NCBI GenBank assembly: GCA_958450365.1
Contig: CAUEEP010000923.1
Span: 186,001 to 250,000, forward strand
Direction of reading: 5' to 3'
Length of the DNA stretch: 64,000 nucleotides
From: Mesorhabditis belari
Taxonomy: Eukaryota > Nematoda > Chromadorea > Rhabditida > Rhabditidae
The notes under the pieces were generated by a model. It searched no databases, was not told the origin of the DNA, and saw only the letters and a list, made by a program, of their open reading frames with translations. Numbering within the stretch: the first letter of the stretch is position 1; the number at the start of each line of letters is the position of its first letter. This document shows positions 62,101 to 64,000 of the stretch, piece after piece. A program made the position numbers and the translations under genes.

Positions 62101-62460
62101 CAAACTCATCGATTAAACAAAGTTCTAGATCTAGATTAACCGATCTATAAGTTCAGTGTTCAAATCTTTATAAGATTTGAACAAAGATGAGACGTCTAGA
62201 AAAGCTAGATCTGTATACAATCTGTTCTCATTCAGGTGTTCATCGATGTCGTGAAACCATCCTCGAATCTCCAACAAGATGTCCTCCTTTCCTCTTGTCG
62301 AAATTCCCTTCCCGCCACTCCACTCAACGATTCGGGTTTTTGTTCATCGATTGGCTCAACAGCTTGTTCACCCGATGGAACTCATCGTTTGACTGGCGCG
62401 ATTCCCGATATTGATTCCGATTGTTCACCGCCGAAAATGAGGAGACTTTCCTCAGAATGA
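47170..62460 (+). CDS. Cyclin D
   Basis: Eleven exons keep frame over 471 residues: 47170-47384, 47667-47721, 47842-47937, 48604-48726, 50436-50540, 50591-50722, 51152-51223, 51441-51588, 61384-61517, 61715-61825 and 62236-62460. All introns are GT-AG. Cyclin D activates CDK4/6 and starts the cell cycle in the nucleus. An LxCxE retinoblastoma-binding motif (LRCAE, residues 71-75) forms across the first splice junction. The cyclin box runs from EVKHREQAVDWLFDVSKD through PLAVSLMDRFLSIQQIYKKD and AGTCFFIASKMKEP to SWELLICSQLEWDI. The second box is weaker (HKLAMFVPSL). The C-terminal tail has DSGFCS, which fits a DSGxxS degron, and many Ser/Pro. The Ser-rich N-terminus precedes a basic stretch. 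The exon 8 to exon 9 join spans 9.8 kb, but the alignment length with other D cyclins leaves no room for a missing exon. Confidence 0.88.
48727..50435. other. Cyclin intron 4
   Basis: Besides the tRNA-like sequence it holds a TTCCTTTCCTTTCC array at 49904-49985. No exon is seen. Confidence 0.5.
48874..48959 (-). ncRNA. tRNA-like sequence, probably a pseudogene or tRNA-derived repeat
   Basis: The minus strand has an A-box (TAGCTCAGTGG) and a B-box (GGTTCGATCCC) at tRNA spacing, within 86 nt. A T-arm can be drawn (GGGGG TTCGATC CCCTC), but the acceptor and anticodon stems do not pair, so I cannot give an anticodon. It lies in intron 4 of the cyclin gene. Confidence 0.5.
51309..51377 (-). ncRNA. 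tRNA-like sequence, probably a pseudogene
   Basis: The minus strand carries an A-box (TAGCTCATTGG) and a perfect B-box (GGTTCGAGTCC) with a T-arm (TCGGG TTCGAGT CCCGG). The 5' acceptor strand GTGCTAG does not pair with the 3' strand CACGATC. It is in intron 7 of the cyclin gene. Confidence 0.5.
52017..52210 (+). repeat. AAAGCTACCT tandem array
   Basis: Units of CTACCTAAAG and AAAGCTA repeat, and a longer unit ending TATCTATTAGCTACTACTA appears twice. Confidence 0.9.
54264..54475 (+). repeat. TTACTTATAG tandem array
   Basis: The 11-bp unit (GTTACTTATAG and variants) repeats about 18 times. Confidence 0.92.
55160..55345 (+). repeat. 21-bp minisatellite
   Basis: The unit AGTTGTAGATGTAGCTTTAC plus C (with TAGATC variants) repeats about nine times. 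Since 21 is a multiple of three, both strands stay open by chance, and this is not a gene. Confidence 0.92.
56205..56465 (+). repeat. 26-bp minisatellite
   Basis: The unit CATTTAAGGCCAAGAAATCC plus TAGTAC repeats about ten times with few changes. Confidence 0.92.
56880..57040 (+). repeat. AGACAGTCTACAGT array
   Basis: Degenerate 14-15-bp units of AGACAGTCTACAATAGACAG type, partly self-complementary. Confidence 0.8.
61080..61215 (+). repeat. CAAAGCTTCAATAGCTTTC array
   Basis: Units of 19-21 bp repeat about six times just before exon 9 of the cyclin gene. Confidence 0.85.
61850..61975 (+). repeat. AGCTACATAGCTACAC array
   Basis: AGCTACAC and AGCTACAT octamers alternate about 15 times in cyclin intron 10. 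Confidence 0.92.
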
Positions 62461-62649
62461 GGCTTTAAATCGACGATTTTCTATGAAATATTTCCGTCTA
62501 TGTGATCTAATAATTCATGAAACCCTTATAATAATAATATTGAACATTATTGGAAAATAGGAAATGGTTACGGTATCTTCAGTTGATTTCTGTTTTCGAT
62601 TTCGGTATCACAGATAATAGACAAGAGACAAGTACTGTACAATGCTGAA

Positions 62650-62791
62650 AGTCCATTCACAGCTATCGCAATTCGTTTCCATTCACACGTAGACGTACAA
62701 TAGTTCAAAAGCATTCACAGCTGTGTCACAGAAAAGCTGTGGGATAGCTGAGCTGTGAATGGAAACGAATTGCGATAGCTGTGAATGGACT
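62650..62791. repeat. 37-bp perfect inverted repeat, MITE-like
   Basis: AGTCCATTCACAGCTATCGC and the 17 bases after it (62650-62686) return inverted at 62755-62791. Ten further bases (GTACAATGCT/AGCATTGTAC) pair outside it. Confidence 0.88.
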
Positions 62792-63526
62792 TGAGCATTG
62801 TACAGTAATGTACAGCATTGTACAGTACAGTATTGTACAGTACTGTACAGTACTTGTCCCTTGTCGATTAGCTGAATAATCTGTACAGTATAGGTTCCCG
62901 TAATCGATTTCCTATTCACCAACTTGTCAAACCACCGCCTTCTCCACTTAGCTAAACCAAAATCGATTCTAGGTTTGAGAAAATTCCCCCAAAACTTTTA
63001 AAATATCATTTTATTAGAATATTTGGAAAATTTAAAATGTTTTCAAATAACAATATTATCCCCGAACATTTATCCCAATTCTTAAACAACAAAAACGAGT
63101 AACTTTCACCGCTTCACTGAGTATCCCACACTCAAAACCCATTACCGTATCCCAATCTTTTCTTCAAATTACGTCTGTTCTTTTGTTTTGTCTTTATTCA
63201 AAAATTTACCTCTCTATATTCATCCGGTTCATTTTTTTTCAAAAAAAAAAGAAAAAAAACGATCGATTTTAAGAAATTTTCCTTAAAATTGATCCGATTT
63301 TTTGAGAAATTTTTCTTGTCATTATTTCGGTGCATTTCAACAAAAATTTATGACCAAATTTTTATCGTTTTTGGTCATTTTTCTCCAAATTTTTCCTCAT
63401 TTCTTGATGGGATTGAGATTTTTTTTATTAACCCAAAAACTAACATATTATTTTATGCTTTTGTTCTTCTCCCGGCCGCGAGAAGCCCGTCTTTTAGCTG
63501 ATCGATTGGGAAAGATTGGGGGGGGG

Positions 63527-63690
63527 ATGTAATCCATGGATTATATGGATCGATGGATTACATGGATTGTAATCGATGGATTACATGGATTGTAATCGAT
63601 GGATTACATGGATTGTAATCCATGGATTACATTCCATGTAATCCAATTACATTCCATGATTACATGAATTGTAATCCATGTAATCATAAT
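63527..63690 (+). repeat. ATGGATTACATGGATTGTAATC array
   Basis: The units repeat and then invert, so the array is itself palindromic. Confidence 0.88.
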
Positions 63691-63765
63691 CCATTTTAGC
63701 TATTAATCTTTACAGTAACCCGTTCAGTAAAGTATTTACAATTATTTATATTCGATTTGTTTCAG

Positions 63766-63826
63766 AAAATAGTCGAAATAGAAGCCATGAATGAAGGCTA
63801 CCGGCTTCAACTTTATACTAACTACG
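63766..63826 (+). CDS. Possible first exon of a further gene (partial)
   Basis: A TTTGTTTCAG acceptor is followed by an ATG at 63787 and 13 codons (MNEGYRLQLYTNY) up to a GTAGAA donor. The rest would lie beyond the window. The evidence is thin. Confidence 0.25.
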
Positions 63827-64000
63827 GTAGAATCCCCTGATTTTCTCTAATAGTAGTGCACCCAGAGCGTTGTCTAAATTCCTCGAAAACTCGAGAACCG
63901 CTTATCAGAACCTATCAATGTGGGGTCGGAAAATGTAGCTGACGATGAGATCTTGTAGGGGATTAGAGTGTTGAGCTTCTGCAAAAGCTTGGAGACCGTA

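Larger units (their letters stand above)
62461..63760. other. Intergenic, with repeats
   Basis: It holds the inverted repeat at 62632-62805, CAGTACTGTACAGTA-type words, T-rich DNA near 63160-63440 and the GGATTACATGGATTGTAATC array. No gene is seen. Confidence 0.5.

Overview
This window is AT-rich nuclear DNA from a nematode, probably a rhabditid. The evidence is short introns with TTTCAG-type acceptors directly upstream of start codons (as at trans-splice sites), C-type lectin exons, a cyclin D gene of nematode type, TTAGGC repeats and many Tc1/mariner-derived MITEs. I cannot name the species.

Layout. (1) 1-5306: decayed repeats, consisting of a Tc1-like and a mariner transposase relic plus several MITEs. 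The same stretch recurs as a direct repeat at about 30521-34830 and partly at about 39940-41800. (2) 5307-25053: a mariner-type non-autonomous element split by a Maverick/Polinton (5806-25026, 19.2 kb). The Maverick starts AGTAG, ends CTACT and is flanked by a 6-bp duplication (GGCGCC). (3) 25027-28457: a copy of the right-hand host flank, followed by an inverted copy of the left 2.9 kb of the Maverick. (4) 28458-30039: the same host flank again, leading into a C-type lectin gene. (5) 30521-47150: repeats and MITEs, with no gene I can support. (6) 47170-62460: a cyclin D gene (cyd-1-like) of 11 exons, with a 9.8-kb intron full of minisatellites. (7) 62461-64000: repeats and one possible first exon of a further gene.

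The Maverick core (11208-24687) has the full set of a virus-like transposon: chromodomain integrase, double-jelly-roll major capsid, minor capsid, packaging ATPase, adenain-like protease and protein-primed DNA polymerase B. It also has a 788-residue membrane glycoprotein with a signal peptide, two furin-like sites and a transmembrane anchor. Genes alternate in strand and share short divergent promoters. Two genes, the polymerase and an accessory gene at 17922-18531, are broken at homopolymers, so the copy is either decaying or carries read errors.

The left arm of the Maverick carries cargo. One gene is intact and has six exons; it joins a ubiquitin-like domain, a helical region and a divergent protein kinase domain. 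The other is an intron-containing HSP90 gene that is now a pseudogene. The kinase gene recurs in the inverted copy. There its two ubiquitin-like exons are clearly divergent while the sequence on both sides is almost identical, and a 14-bp deletion breaks the kinase frame. This modular swap, the host chaperone capture and the complex rearrangement around the element are the most notable things here.
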